Positions 49,147-57,783 are shown, counted from the stretch's first letter. The stretch is 64,000 nt of DNA from Caballeronia concitans (GCF_001544615.1 NZ_FCNV02000003.1:186001-250000); one strand, 5' to 3'. The notes: generated from the sequence alone by a model not told the origin. Made by a program: numbers and translations.

Positions 49147-50001
49147 TCAGGCGCGCAACAGCCGTTTCGACAGATCCGCGACCAGAATGCCGAGCCGCGC
49201 GGGCTTTTCGAAACAGGTGACGTTGTAGTCGCGAATAATCTGGCTGATCTCGGACTCGCTCGCCTTGCCCGTGGTCAGTTCGCCCGTGAGCACGAAGACC
49301 GGCGCATCCGGATTGTCCGATTCGCGCACGGCCTGAATCGCGCCCGCGGACGTGTGGGTGCCGAACAGCCAGTCGATGACCACGGCATCGAACACTTGCG
49401 ACTGCAGCGCGTCGAGGAACGCGTCGAGGCCGTAGAACGCCATCGCCGTGAAGCCGGTCATTTCCAGATAATCGTGCAGATTGTCGGCGGAAGCGTGATC
49501 GTCGTCGACGACCGCGATGATCGGCTTTTCGGTATCCGTGCGGCGCGGCAGGATCTCGATCTTGTGGACATCGCAGCCTTCCTGCAACAGCACGCCTTCG
49601 TGTCGCGTGACGACCCAGCGGGCGTTCAGTTTCTGCGCGATGAAATCCGGCCGCGTGCCGGCGTCGAGCGAATTGCCGATCCACGCGGTGCACGGAATCT
49701 CGACCGATCCGAGTTTCAGCACCGCGTCGTGCGGTATGCCTTCGGTGTCGTCGGGGCGCGTGTCGATGGCGTCGAAGAGCTTGAGCGCGGGCTCGTCGAA
49801 AGCATCGGCGACGCGGCGAATCTGCGCGATCGTCCACGGACTGTTGCCGCGCAGCTTGCGATGCCCCTGCGAAAAGCTGAGATCGAGAATGCGGCACAGT
49901 TCGGCGGTTTGCTGCCGCTTGCCGATGCCGTGACGGCTCATGAGCTCGCGCACGCGTTCGGCGACGGCGAGCGATTCCGAGGAAGACGTTTCAGTGACCA
50001 T
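49147..50001 (-). CDS. BetR-type helix-turn-helix regulator with C-terminal receiver
   Basis: A 284-residue protein. Residues about 10-75 form a BetR-like DNA-binding domain (VRELMSRHGIGKRQQTAELC; SQGHRKLRGNSPW), and residues about 160-280 a receiver (IIAVVDDDHASADNLHDYLE; Asp in AVVIDWLFGTHTSAG; Lys in VTCFEKPARL). The output-then-receiver order is the reverse of usual response regulators. ATG 50001 is chosen because upstream in-frame codons are basic and unlike the family. It probably receives phosphate from the convergent hybrid kinase; targets are unknown. Confidence 0.83.
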   Translation of the reverse strand: MVTETSSSESLAVAERVRELMSRHGIGKRQQTAELCRILDLSFSQGHRKLRGNSPWTIAQIRRVADAFDEPALKLFDAIDTRPDDTEGIPHDAVLKLGSVEIPCTAWIGNSLDAGTRPDFIAQKLNARWVVTRHEGVLLQEGCDVHKIEILPRRTDTEKPIIAVVDDDHASADNLHDYLEMTGFTAMAFYGLDAFLDALQSQVFDAVVIDWLFGTHTSAGAIQAVRESDNPDAPVFVLTGELTTGKASESEISQIIRDYNVTCFEKPARLGILVADLSKRLLRA

Positions 50002-50190
50002 ACTGCCAGGCGGGTGCTGTAAGTGGCGGCGCGGCATGGCGCCGGGGCGCATCGCGCGCACGCGGCCGATACGCAGTAAACGCTGATTGTAAACGTCTGC
50101 GCGAACTGCTCGAAAAAACGAAACGGTCGTTGCACCGATATTACGCGCCGATGACCGGGAATGGCGTTCGCTGTCGCGCACTATCGCGGT

Positions 50191-50859
50191 TCAGAAACCG
50201 TCGATCACGGCATCGACGAGTTCGCGCGGCGTCGCGAAAGCGCCTGCCGCAGCCGCGAGGCCGTTCAGCCGTTGATCGACCAGCAGCGACGCCAGTCCGT
50301 GCACGTGTCCCCACGCGGACGCCATCTTCACCGCTCGCGCGGCGTCCATCTTGCCGAACGCGCTGGTGCCCTCGGCGGGTCGTTCGGACGACGCATCATC
50401 GAAGACGCCCGCCAGTCCGCCCGCCGACATCCGCCGCGCTTCGACGAGCGACGGCCGGTTCGTATCGAGCAATTCGTTGCGCGACATGAGCCGAAAGAGA
50501 TCGGGATTCTCGACAGCGAAATCGATATAGCCATGCGCGATCGCGCGTTGACGCTCCGCGCCACTGCCGGCTGCCGCCGCGCGCTTCGCCATCGCGTGCG
50601 CGAGCCGGCGATGTCCGCTTGCGGCGAGTTCGCTGAGCACGCCGGCCGTATCGCCGAAATGATGCTGAGGCGCCGTGTGCGAGACGCCCGCTTCCCGCGC
50701 GATCGCGCGCAGCGTGAGACCGCGAAGGCCATCGCGCCGGAGGACGGCTTCTGCGGCGGCGAGGAGCGCATCGGGTAAAGAACCGTGATGGTAAGCGTGC
50801 GGCGCGGTCGTCTTCGTCGATGGACGGCCGCGCTTGCGGGCAACGGTGGTGTTCTGCAT
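50191..50859 (-). CDS. TetR/AcrR-family repressor
   Basis: A 222-residue regulator. Residues about 25-75 form the TetR helix-turn-helix (ALLAAAEAVLRRDGLRGLTL; AREAGVSHTAPQHHFGDTAG). The rest is a helical ligand domain of the WHG type seen in many TetR proteins. ATG 50859 is preferred to a TTG nine codons upstream. The promoter region towards the divergent membrane protein gene carries two matching dyads, so it most likely represses that gene and itself. Confidence 0.9.
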   Translation of the reverse strand: MQNTTVARKRGRPSTKTTAPHAYHHGSLPDALLAAAEAVLRRDGLRGLTLRAIAREAGVSHTAPQHHFGDTAGVLSELAASGHRRLAHAMAKRAAAAGSGAERQRAIAHGYIDFAVENPDLFRLMSRNELLDTNRPSLVEARRMSAGGLAGVFDDASSERPAEGTSAFGKMDAARAVKMASAWGHVHGLASLLVDQRLNGLAAAAGAFATPRELVDAVIDGF

Positions 50860-50884
50860 AGGAATGGGAATGCGCCGGTCGATC

Positions 50885-50954
50885 AATCTTTACAATGTAA
50901 ATTTATGTTGACGCAGCCGCGCGAGAAAGTCAAAATCTTTCCAACGTAAAGATT
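50885..50954. promoter_or_regulatory. Two TetR-type operators in the divergent promoter region
   Basis: Site 1 at 50885-50901 reads AATCTTTACAATGTAAA, with perfect core TTTAC-AAT-GTAAA. Site 2 at 50934-50954 reads AATCTTTCCAACGTAAAGATT, a 21-base near-perfect dyad. Both share AATCTTTNCAAYGTAAA; centres are 49 bases apart. In addition GATCAATCTTTAC (50881-50893) and GTAAAGATTGATC (50946-50958) form a 13-base inverted repeat spanning both. Confidence 0.75.
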
Positions 50955-51018
50955 GATCGGCGGGACGAAGTCAGAAGCCGGTGAACCTTATTCAACGCAT
51001 CATCTCTGGAGAACGAAC

Positions 51019-51537
51019 ATGTCTTTCGCAGCGATTTTGTCGGGCACGCCGGTATACGTGTGGGTGCTGTTGGCCGTCCTCGTTTCGCGCGGCCTGAAGG
51101 CGATGAAAGGCGGCACCGCGCCGCTTTCGACACTGGCCATCGTGCCGGCGGTATTCGCCGGCTGGGGCTTGCTGCATATCGTCACGGGACCGGCTGCCGG
51201 CGTGGAAAGCGCGCTGATGTGGTTCGTGGGCGGGCTGCTCGGGATCGGCGTCGGCGTGGTGCAGGCGAAGACGAGCGGGCTGAGCGTGGATCGCGCGGCG
51301 CGCACGGTCACGCTGCCGGGCTCGATCGTGCCGCTCGCGCTGATTCTGGTGACGTTCGCGTCGAAGTTCTGGATCGGCTTCGAGCTTGCGACGAGCGGAC
51401 CGGTCGGCATCGATTCGACTTTCGTCGTGCTCAACGCGCTGGTGTCGGGTGTGGTCGCGGGGATTTTCGCGGGTCGCTTCCTGATCTACTGGATGGCGCT
51501 GCGCCCCGCCGATGCACCGGCGCTCGAACGCGTGTGA
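51019..51537 (+). CDS. Integral membrane protein (DUF6622-like)
   Basis: A 172-residue protein with about five membrane helices (PVYVWVLLAVLVSRGLKAM; LSTLAIVPAVFAGWGLLHIV; MWFVGGLLGIGVGVV; IVPLALILVTFASKFWIGFE; LVSGVVAGIFAGRFLIYWMA). Charged loops are short. It resembles the DUF6622 group as I remember it; function unknown. TGGAGAA precedes ATG 51019. Divergent from the TetR gene with two operators between them, so ligand-induced expression is likely. Confidence 0.82.
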   Translation: MSFAAILSGTPVYVWVLLAVLVSRGLKAMKGGTAPLSTLAIVPAVFAGWGLLHIVTGPAAGVESALMWFVGGLLGIGVGVVQAKTSGLSVDRAARTVTLPGSIVPLALILVTFASKFWIGFELATSGPVGIDSTFVVLNALVSGVVAGIFAGRFLIYWMALRPADAPALERV

Positions 51538-51552
51538 CCGGCCATCAGCGAC

Positions 51553-51588
51553 AAAAAAGCCGTGAAACCGTTGCCGGCCTCACGGCTT
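51553..51588 (-). terminator. Intrinsic terminator of the cold-shock gene
   Basis: On the minus strand AAGCCGTGA (51588-51580) pairs with TCACGGCTT (51565-51557) and runs into a TTTTTT tract (51558-51553). It starts 18 bases past the csp stop. Confidence 0.9.
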
Positions 51589-51606
51589 CGTCGTTGGCTT
51601 TATCGT

Positions 51607-51810
51607 TTATTGCGGCTGGATGTTCGCGGCTTGCAGACCCTTCGGGCCCTGACGCACTTCGAACAACACCTTTTGATTTTCCTGCAGCGACTTGTAGCCG
51701 TCCGCACGAATCTCCGAGAAATGCGCGAACACGTCGGGCGTGCCGTCATCCGGCTTGATGAAGCCGAAACCCTTGGTGTCGTTGAACCATTTCACAGTGC
51801 CAGTTGCCAT
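51607..51810 (-). CDS. cspA: Cold-shock protein, CspA family
   Basis: A 67-residue OB-fold protein with both RNA-binding motifs, KGFGFI and DVFAHF, starting [20 protein letters not shown]. It acts as an RNA chaperone. GAGGAAAC precedes ATG 51810. The 75-base gap to the upstream small gene on the same strand may be its 5' leader. Whether it is cold-induced cannot be told. Confidence 0.96.
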   Translation of the reverse strand: MATGTVKWFNDTKGFGFIKPDDGTPDVFAHFSEIRADGYKSLQENQKVLFEVRQGPKGLQAANIQPQ

Positions 51811-51885
51811 TGTTTCCTCTTCTTCTACAGCGTTGAGCGAGGTTCGTCCTCGCGTGGTGGATCGATTTCGTCGTGCGCCGGCAGG

Positions 51886-52134
51886 TCAGGCCAGCGCGGC
51901 TTCTTCGGGCATTTCGTCGAGCAGCGTCGCAAGCTGGCTTTCTGTATCGCGTCCGCTGAATTCGCGCAAGGTCGCGAGCAGCGTGCGCCACGGCGCGGGC
52001 CAGCGGGTCTCGCGCACGCATCGGCCGGTGGCGGCGTTGGTGATGCGGAGCAAGGTGGTGTCGGGATAGTAGGTCAGGGTGACGGGCATTCCGTCGAGAA
52101 CACAGGTAGCGGTGCAGGCTTTCGGTTTGAACAT
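51886..52134 (-). CDS. Small protein of unknown function upstream of csp (82 aa)
   Basis: An 82-residue soluble protein starting MFKPKACTATCVLDGMPVTL, with a beta-like stretch TLTYYPDTTLLRITNAATGR and an acidic end (DEMPEEAALA). It has three cysteines in the first half (7, 11 and 39 or near), and no membrane helix. The ribosome site before ATG 52134 is poor, and an internal ATG at residue 16 is possible. Host-like codon use and the same strand as csp support a real gene. No family recognised. Confidence 0.6.
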   Translation of the reverse strand: MFKPKACTATCVLDGMPVTLTYYPDTTLLRITNAATGRCVRETRWPAPWRTLLATLREFSGRDTESQLATLLDEMPEEAALA

Positions 52135-52342
52135 GCTTTTTTAGTTGGTCAATGTTGATCGCTGTCACTCAGCGGTGCGTCGTCTTGAGCAACGCGCGTG
52201 CCTGACCGCCCGTGGGCCGTGTTCCAATCGAACAAGCTCGAAAAATTGATCCGCACGTTTGAATACGATATTGCCAACTTAGGCATTAATTGACCGAAGT
52301 TATCGTCTTATACTGCGACGATCACATCCGGGAGTTTTTTCG

Positions 52343-52501
52343 ATGTTCGTCGCATTTCTTCTTCTCTTGCCCATCGGCGTCGCTGCGATTTTTGCCCTTG
52401 CCATGTTCGCCGATAAGGTTCTGCACGCCACCCGCGAGCCCAAACCGGCCACGGAAGCCGCGCCGGAATCGCCGCGCCGGCCCAAGCTTCGCCGCCGCTG
52501 A
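52343..52501 (+). CDS. 52-aa single-helix membrane protein
   Basis: A very short gene with GGGAG before ATG 52343. Encodes MFVAFLLLLPIGVAAIFALA then MFADKVLHATREPKPATEAA and a basic end PRRPKLRRR. One N-terminal membrane helix followed by a 30-residue cytosolic tail is predicted. A -10-like TATACT (52309-52314) lies 29 bases upstream. Function unknown. Confidence 0.65.
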   Translation: MFVAFLLLLPIGVAAIFALAMFADKVLHATREPKPATEAAPESPRRPKLRRR

Positions 52502-52530
52502 AACTCGCGCGATCCGCTTTCGCTATCGAA

Positions 52531-52575
52531 CGATTGCCCTTTCGAATTGTTACGCTATTGCCGCCGGTCTATAGT
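52531..52575 (+). promoter_or_regulatory. Rhamnose-island promoter 1 with LysR-type box
   Basis: The box CGAT-N4-CTTTCGAATTGT spans 52531-52550 and contains T-N11-A (52534...52546) inside ATT-N9-AAT. It abuts -35 TTGTTA (52547-52552) and, after 17 bases, -10 TATAGT (52570-52575). The same box with the same geometry lies at 57738-57757. Confidence 0.72.
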
Positions 52576-52623
52576 GCCTGTCACGGCACAAGCCGATGCA
52601 AAACAACGATCAGGAGACAAGGC

Positions 52624-53385
52624 ATGAACCGTATCGATCTGGCAGGGCGCAGCGTCGTCATCACCGGCGGCGCGCGGGGCATCGGGCTCGCGGTGGCGGA
52701 GCGTGCGTTGGCATCCGGCGCGAACGTCGCGCTCTGGGACGTCGATGCGGAACGCCTGCAGCGCACGAGCGATGAACTCGCGTCGAAGCACCGGGAGCGC
52801 ATCGTCAGCGACGCGGTCGTCGAACTCACCGACGAAGCGTCCGTCGAAGCCGCCGTGCAGAAGACGCTCGCCGCGCACGGCAAGATCGACGTGCTCGTGA
52901 ACAACGCGGGCATCACCGGCGGCAACGGCACGACATGGGAGCTTGCGCCCGACGTGTGGCGGCGCGTGATCGATGTCAATCTCATCGGCCCGTATCTGAC
53001 GTGCCGCGCGGTCGTGCCGCACATGCTGAAGTCGGGGTACGGGCGCATCGTGAATATCGCGTCGATCGCGGGCAAGGAGGGCAATCCGAACGCCTCGCAT
53101 TACAGCGCGTCGAAAGCGGGGCTGATCGGGCTCACCAAGTCGCTCGGCAAGGAACTCGCGGGCAAGAACATTCTCGTCAACGCGGTCACGCCGGCCGCCG
53201 CCAAAACCGAAATCTTTGATTCGATGTCGCAGCAGCACATCGACTACATGCTCTCCAAGATTCCGATGAACCGTTTCCTCATGCCCGAGGAAGCGGCGTC
53301 GCTCATTCTGTGGCTCTCGTCCGAGGACTGCGCGTTCAGCACGGGCGCGGTGTTCGACTTGTCGGGCGGACGCGCGACCTACTGA
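52624..53385 (+). CDS. SDR dehydrogenase, likely 2-keto-3-deoxy-L-rhamnonate dehydrogenase
   Basis: A 253-residue short-chain dehydrogenase: cofactor loop GGARGIGL, NNAG at about residue 95, catalytic Ser in NIASIAGKEG and Tyr/Lys in YSASKAGL. No signal peptide. In the non-phosphorylating L-rhamnose route of Sphingomonas an SDR of this kind oxidises 2-keto-3-deoxy-L-rhamnonate (LRA5). That assignment is by context, because the other pathway enzymes follow. AGGAGA precedes ATG 52624. First gene of the island's first transcript. Confidence 0.8.
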   Translation: MNRIDLAGRSVVITGGARGIGLAVAERALASGANVALWDVDAERLQRTSDELASKHRERIVSDAVVELTDEASVEAAVQKTLAAHGKIDVLVNNAGITGGNGTTWELAPDVWRRVIDVNLIGPYLTCRAVVPHMLKSGYGRIVNIASIAGKEGNPNASHYSASKAGLIGLTKSLGKELAGKNILVNAVTPAAAKTEIFDSMSQQHIDYMLSKIPMNRFLMPEEAASLILWLSSEDCAFSTGAVFDLSGGRATY

Positions 53386-53410
53386 TCCGCACGTCTCACC
53401 GGAGAGAGAC

Positions 53411-54730
53411 ATGGAAAATTCCGCACACGCGGAAGGCGCCGTCACGTCGCGCGTGATGCGCCGTCTGCTGCCGTTCCTCCTGCTGATGTACGTGCTCGCA
53501 TTTCTGGACCGCGCGAACATCGGCTTTGCGCAGAAGGCGCTGCAACAGGACACCGGGCTCACGAACGCTGCGTTCGCGTTCGGCGCGGGCGTGTTCTTCG
53601 TCGGCTACGCGATCTTCGAAGTGCCGAGCAACCTGCTGCTGCATCGCGTGGGCGCGAAGCTGTGGATGTGCCGCATCATGGTCACGTGGGGCATCGTGTC
53701 GGCGGCGATGGCCTTTGCTCATTCCGCGACCACGTTCTATCTGCTGCGCTTTCTGCTGGGCGTGGCGGAGGCGGGCTTCTTTCCCGGCATCGTCTATTAC
53801 CTGACGCGCTGGTTTCCGCAGGCATCGCGCGCACGGGCGCTCGGCGTCTTCTACTTCGGCGCGCCGCTCGCGTTCATTTTCGGCGCGCCGCTGTCCGGGT
53901 TGCTGCTCGATCTGCACGGCATGCTCGGTCTCAAAGGCTGGCAGTGGCTGTTTCTCGTGGAAGGCCTGCTGGCGTCGATCGTCGGTGTGTGGGCGTTCTG
54001 GTATCTCGACGACGATCCCGCCCGCGCCCGCTGGCTCACGCCCGACCAGCGCGCGTGGCTCGCCGCGCGCCTGCATGACGATGCGCGCGCCGCGTCGTCG
54101 CACGGACCGCGCAGCGTGCTCGCCGCGCTCGTCGATCCGCGCGTGCTCGTGCTCTGCTGCGTGTACTTCCTGATCCAGGCCGCCGTGTATGGCGTCGTGT
54201 TTTATCTGCCGCAGCAGGTGTCGGCGCTGCTCGGCACCAAAGTCGGCTTTCGCGTCGGGCTCGTGACCGCGCTGCCGTGGATCGCGGCGGTCGTCGTCAC
54301 GTGGATCGTGCCGCGTTATGCGGATCGCACGTCGAAGCATCGCGGGTGCGCCGTCGCGCTGCTCGCGATGTCGGGCGTGGCGATCGCCGTATCGGGCATC
54401 GCGGGCGCGCCGATCGTTTCGCTGATCGCGCTGTGTTGCGCCGCCAGCGGATTCATCGCCGCACAGCCGCTTTTCTGGACCTTCCCGACGCGCTATCTCA
54501 CGGGCGCCGCTGCCGCCGCCGGCATCGCGCTCATTAATTCGCTCGGCGGACTCGGCGGATTCTTCGCGCCGATGGCCCGCACCGCCGCCGAAGCCGCGTT
54601 CCATTCGACGAGCGCCGGTCTCGCCGTGCTCGGCGCGGCGAGCGTGCTGGCCGCGCTCGTCATCGTCGCGTTCGTGCGCGTGCCCGGGCGTCATCCGGTT
54701 CCGGGCGGCGAGGCCGCCAACGCATCCTGA
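53411..54730 (+). CDS. MFS transporter, anion:cation symporter type
   Basis: A 439-residue, 12-helix major facilitator of the ACS (tartrate/hexuronate-like) group: LLPFLLLMYVLAFLDRANIG in helix 1, GYAIFEVPSNLLLHRVGAK, and RFLLGVAEAGFFPGIVYYLT in helix 4. ACS members carry organic and sugar acids, so L-rhamnonate or a related acid is plausible here, complementing the ABC system for rhamnose itself. GGAGAGAGAC precedes ATG, 25 bases after the SDR gene. Confidence 0.87.
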   Translation: MENSAHAEGAVTSRVMRRLLPFLLLMYVLAFLDRANIGFAQKALQQDTGLTNAAFAFGAGVFFVGYAIFEVPSNLLLHRVGAKLWMCRIMVTWGIVSAAMAFAHSATTFYLLRFLLGVAEAGFFPGIVYYLTRWFPQASRARALGVFYFGAPLAFIFGAPLSGLLLDLHGMLGLKGWQWLFLVEGLLASIVGVWAFWYLDDDPARARWLTPDQRAWLAARLHDDARAASSHGPRSVLAALVDPRVLVLCCVYFLIQAAVYGVVFYLPQQVSALLGTKVGFRVGLVTALPWIAAVVVTWIVPRYADRTSKHRGCAVALLAMSGVAIAVSGIAGAPIVSLIALCCAASGFIAAQPLFWTFPTRYLTGAAAAAGIALINSLGGLGGFFAPMARTAAEAAFHSTSAGLAVLGAASVLAALVIVAFVRVPGRHPVPGGEAANAS

Positions 54731-54754
54731 TTCCAAGGTACAAGGAGACACAGC

Positions 54755-55933
54755 ATGTCCATGCCGACCATCAAGTACGTGCGCGCCTTCACCGTTCGCG
54801 GCGGCGGCGCCGACTATCATGACCAGGGCGCCGACCACTGGATCGACGATCACGTCGCCACGCCGATGGCGCGTTATCCCGAGTATCGGAAGAGCCGGCA
54901 GTCGTTCGGGCTGAACGTGCTCGGTTCGCTCGTCGTCGAGATTGAAGCGAGCGATGGCACCGTCGGCTTCGCGGTGACGACGGGCGGCGAGATCGGCGCG
55001 TTCATCGTCGAAAAGCATCTCGCGCGATTCCTCGAAGGCCAGCGCGTGACGGACATCGAAAAGATGTGGGACCAGATGTTCAACGCGACGCTCTATTACG
55101 GGCGCAAGGGCATCGTGCTGAATGCGATCTCGGGTGTCGATCTCGCGTTGTGGGATTTGCTCGCAAAGGTGCGTAAGGAGCCGGTGTTCCAGCTACTCGG
55201 CGGCCCGGTGCGCGACGAGCTTCAGTTCTACGCGACCGGCGCGCGTCCGGACCTCGCGAAGGAAATGGGCTTCATCGGCGGAAAAATGCCGCTGCAGCAC
55301 GGTCCCGCCGAGGGCGAGGAAGGACTCGCGAAGAACATCGCGAAGCTGGCTGACATGCGCGCGAAAGTCGGCGACGATTTCTGGCTGATGTTCGATTGCT
55401 GGATGTCGCTCGATCTCAATTACGCGAAGCGGCTGGCGACGGCCGCGCACGAATACGGCCTCAAGTGGCTCGAAGAAACGCTTCCGCCCGACGACTATTG
55501 GGGCTACGCCGAACTGCGCCGCTCGGTGCCGCGCGGCATGATGGTGACGACGGGCGAACACGAAGCGACGCGCTGGGGTTTTCGCATGCTCTTCGAAATG
55601 GGCTGCGCGGATCTCGTGCAGCCGGACGTGGGCTGGTGCGGCGGCATCACGGAACTGATCAAGATTTCCGCGCTCGCGGACGCGCATAACGTGCTCGTCG
55701 TGCCGCACGGGTCGTCGGTGTACAGCTATCACTTCGTCGTGACGCGCCACAACTCGCCGTTCGCCGAATTCCTGATGATGGCCCCGAAAGCCGATCAGGT
55801 CGTGCCGATGTTCACGCCCTTGCTGCTCGACGAACCCGTGCCGGTGAACGGCCGCATGAAGGTGCCGGAGACGCCGGGCTTCGGGGTGCGGCTCAATCCC
55901 GAATGCGCATTGACGCGGCCGTACACTCATTGA
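54755..55933 (+). CDS. rhmD: L-rhamnonate dehydratase
   Basis: A 392-residue enolase-superfamily enzyme, close to E. coli RhmD throughout: [56 protein letters not shown] and [16 protein letters not shown]. Metal ligands are in [16 protein letters not shown] and TTGEHEA; the acid/base histidine is in [10 protein letters not shown]. It converts L-rhamnonate to 2-keto-3-deoxy-L-rhamnonate. AGGAG lies seven bases before ATG. Ten bases to the next gene. Confidence 0.95.
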   Translation: MSMPTIKYVRAFTVRGGGADYHDQGADHWIDDHVATPMARYPEYRKSRQSFGLNVLGSLVVEIEASDGTVGFAVTTGGEIGAFIVEKHLARFLEGQRVTDIEKMWDQMFNATLYYGRKGIVLNAISGVDLALWDLLAKVRKEPVFQLLGGPVRDELQFYATGARPDLAKEMGFIGGKMPLQHGPAEGEEGLAKNIAKLADMRAKVGDDFWLMFDCWMSLDLNYAKRLATAAHEYGLKWLEETLPPDDYWGYAELRRSVPRGMMVTTGEHEATRWGFRMLFEMGCADLVQPDVGWCGGITELIKISALADAHNVLVVPHGSSVYSYHFVVTRHNSPFAEFLMMAPKADQVVPMFTPLLLDEPVPVNGRMKVPETPGFGVRLNPECALTRPYTH

Positions 55934-55943
55934 CGAGGCTCAC

Positions 55944-56726
55944 ATGCTGCTCGAAAACAAGGTGGTGATCGTGACGGGCGGCTCGCGCGGCATCGGCCGG
56001 GCGATTGCGCTTGCCAGCGCGCGCGAAGGCGCGGACGTCGCGATCAACTACTGGCGCGACAACGACCAGTCGTACGGCAAGGCATCGGCGGTGGAATCGA
56101 TCGTCGGCGAAATCGAGGCGCTGGGGCGGCGCGCGATCGCGGTCGAAGGCAACGTGGCCGAGCGCGAGACGGGCATCGAGCTCGTGCGGCGCACAGTGGA
56201 GGCGTTCGGGCGCGTGGACGTGCTGTCGAGCAATGCGGGCATCTGTCCGTTCCACGCGTTTCTCGACATGCCGCTTTCGGTCTATGAAACGACGGTCGCC
56301 GTGAATCTGAACGGCGCGTTCTATGTGACGCAGGCCGCCGCGAACCAGATGAAGACGCAGGGCACGGGCGGCGCGATTGTCGCGACGAGTTCGATCAGCG
56401 CGCTCGTCGGCGGCGGCATGCAGACGCATTACACGCCGACGAAGGCGGGCGTGCATTCGCTGATGCAGTCGTGCGCCATCGCGCTCGGAGCGTATGGCAT
56501 CCGCTGCAATTCGGTGATGCCCGGCACCATCGCAACGGACTTGAACGCCGACGATCTGTCCGACGCCGGCAAGCGCGCCTACATGGAAAAGCGCATTCCG
56601 CTCGGACGACTCGGCGCGCCGGACGATGTCGCGCAATGCGTCGTGTTTCTCGCGTCGGATCGCGCGCGCTATGTGACGGGCGCGTCGTTGCTTGTCGATG
56701 GCGGGCTGTTCGTCAACCTGCAGTGA
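55944..56726 (+). CDS. L-rhamnose 1-dehydrogenase (SDR family)
   Basis: A 260-residue SDR: GGSRGIGR cofactor loop, SNAGICPFHAFLDMP, SSISALVGGGMQTHYTPTKA with catalytic Ser/Tyr/Lys, and GLFVNLQ C-terminus. It agrees closely with the L-rhamnose dehydrogenase of Azotobacter as I remember it, including the NAGICPFH and GGLFVNLQ stretches. It oxidises L-rhamnose to the lactone with NAD(P)+. Its 3' end overlaps the convergent LysR gene by 14 bases. Confidence 0.9.
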   Translation: MLLENKVVIVTGGSRGIGRAIALASAREGADVAINYWRDNDQSYGKASAVESIVGEIEALGRRAIAVEGNVAERETGIELVRRTVEAFGRVDVLSSNAGICPFHAFLDMPLSVYETTVAVNLNGAFYVTQAAANQMKTQGTGGAIVATSSISALVGGGMQTHYTPTKAGVHSLMQSCAIALGAYGIRCNSVMPGTIATDLNADDLSDAGKRAYMEKRIPLGRLGAPDDVAQCVVFLASDRARYVTGASLLVDGGLFVNLQ

Positions 56727-57669
56727 GCGCGAGCGACGCCGCCGAATATTTGCGCAAGAGCGCGATGAAGTACTCGGCCGGCTCGCTCAGCGTTTCGGAT
56801 TTGCGTCGCAAGAGGCCGAAGCCCGACAGGCTCTTGCCGATCTCGATGGGCAATTCGGCGAGCAAGCCCGCGCGCAGGTAATCGCGCACGACGGACTCCG
56901 GCAGCATGGCGACGGCGTCGGCGTTCTGCAGCAGTTGCAAGGTCGCGAAAATCGACGCGCATTCCACGATATCGGCGGGCGTCGTGAGTCCCGCGCGCGC
57001 AAGCTCTTCTTCGAAGAGACCGCGCGCCGGACTCGTGATCGGCTGAAGAATCCACGGCCAGCCGACGAGCATGTCGAGCGCGAGCGATGTTTTCGCGGCC
57101 AGCGGATGCTTCGCGCGCACGACGAGGCGCATCGCTTCGCGCGCGAGCGGTTCGAAGTCGAAGTCGTTGTGTTGCAGGGGCGTGGTCAGGCGGCCGAGCG
57201 CGAGATCCACTTCGCGCCGATGCAGCAGTTGCACGACCTGATCGCTCGTTTCACCGAGAATGCGCACGTTCAGCAGCGGCCGCTCGGACTTGAGTTCGGT
57301 GACGGCCATCGCAAGCACATCGGGCGCGGCGCCCATGATCGCGCCGACGGTCAACTGGCCGTGGCCGCCGCGCCGCTTGTTGTCGAGATCGTCGGCAAAG
57401 CGCGTGAGGTCCGCGAGCGAGCGTCGCGCATAAGCGAGCGCGGCGGTGCCGAGCGGCGTCGGATGCATGCCGCGCGCGTTGCGTTCGAAGAGCAGAAAGC
57501 CGAACGCTTCTTCGATATCCGCGAGCATGCGGCTCGCGCTCGGCTGCGCGACGTTGACGGTATCGGCGGCCTGATGAAGATTGCGCGTGTCGTCGAGCGC
57601 GACGAGCAGCGCCAGATGCTTGAATTTCAGGCGGTTGACGAGCGCCACCTGCGAGACGTTCTGATTCAT
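56713..57669 (-). CDS. LysR-family regulator of the rhamnose island
   Basis: A 318-residue LysR protein: helix-turn-helix at about 15-75 (LALLVALDDTRNLHQAADTV; AQPSASRMLADIEEAFGFLL), then the two-lobed effector domain (GQLTVGAIMGAAPDVLAMAV; DLALGRLT). It resembles the GbpR-type sugar-responsive group. The start at 57669 is chosen because the upstream 63 in-frame codons overlap the promoter region and are unlike the family. Divergent from rhaM, with its probable box at 57738-57757, and sited inside the island, so L-rhamnose or a catabolite is the likely effector. Confidence 0.9.
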   Translation of the reverse strand: MNQNVSQVALVNRLKFKHLALLVALDDTRNLHQAADTVNVAQPSASRMLADIEEAFGFLLFERNARGMHPTPLGTAALAYARRSLADLTRFADDLDNKRRGGHGQLTVGAIMGAAPDVLAMAVTELKSERPLLNVRILGETSDQVVQLLHRREVDLALGRLTTPLQHNDFDFEPLAREAMRLVVRAKHPLAAKTSLALDMLVGWPWILQPITSPARGLFEEELARAGLTTPADIVECASIFATLQLLQNADAVAMLPESVVRDYLRAGLLAELPIEIGKSLSGFGLLRRKSETLSEPAEYFIALLRKYSAASLALTAG

Positions 57670-57737
57670 TTGGCTGTCCGGATGATGCAACGCAACGCGA
57701 GGGCCAGGATCGCGCGCGATGTAATTTTGCGATCGGT

Positions 57738-57783
57738 CGATCCTGCTTTCGGATTGTCGTGTTATCGGTCGGCGAATTATAGT
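57738..57783 (+). promoter_or_regulatory. Rhamnose-island promoter 2 with LysR-type box
   Basis: The box CGAT-N4-CTTTCGGATTGT spans 57738-57757 with T-N11-A (57741...57753) inside the dyad ATCC-N7-GGAT. It abuts -35 TTGTCG (57754-57759); -10 TATAGT (57778-57783) follows after 18 bases. It lies in the divergent gap between the LysR gene and rhaM. Confidence 0.75.
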
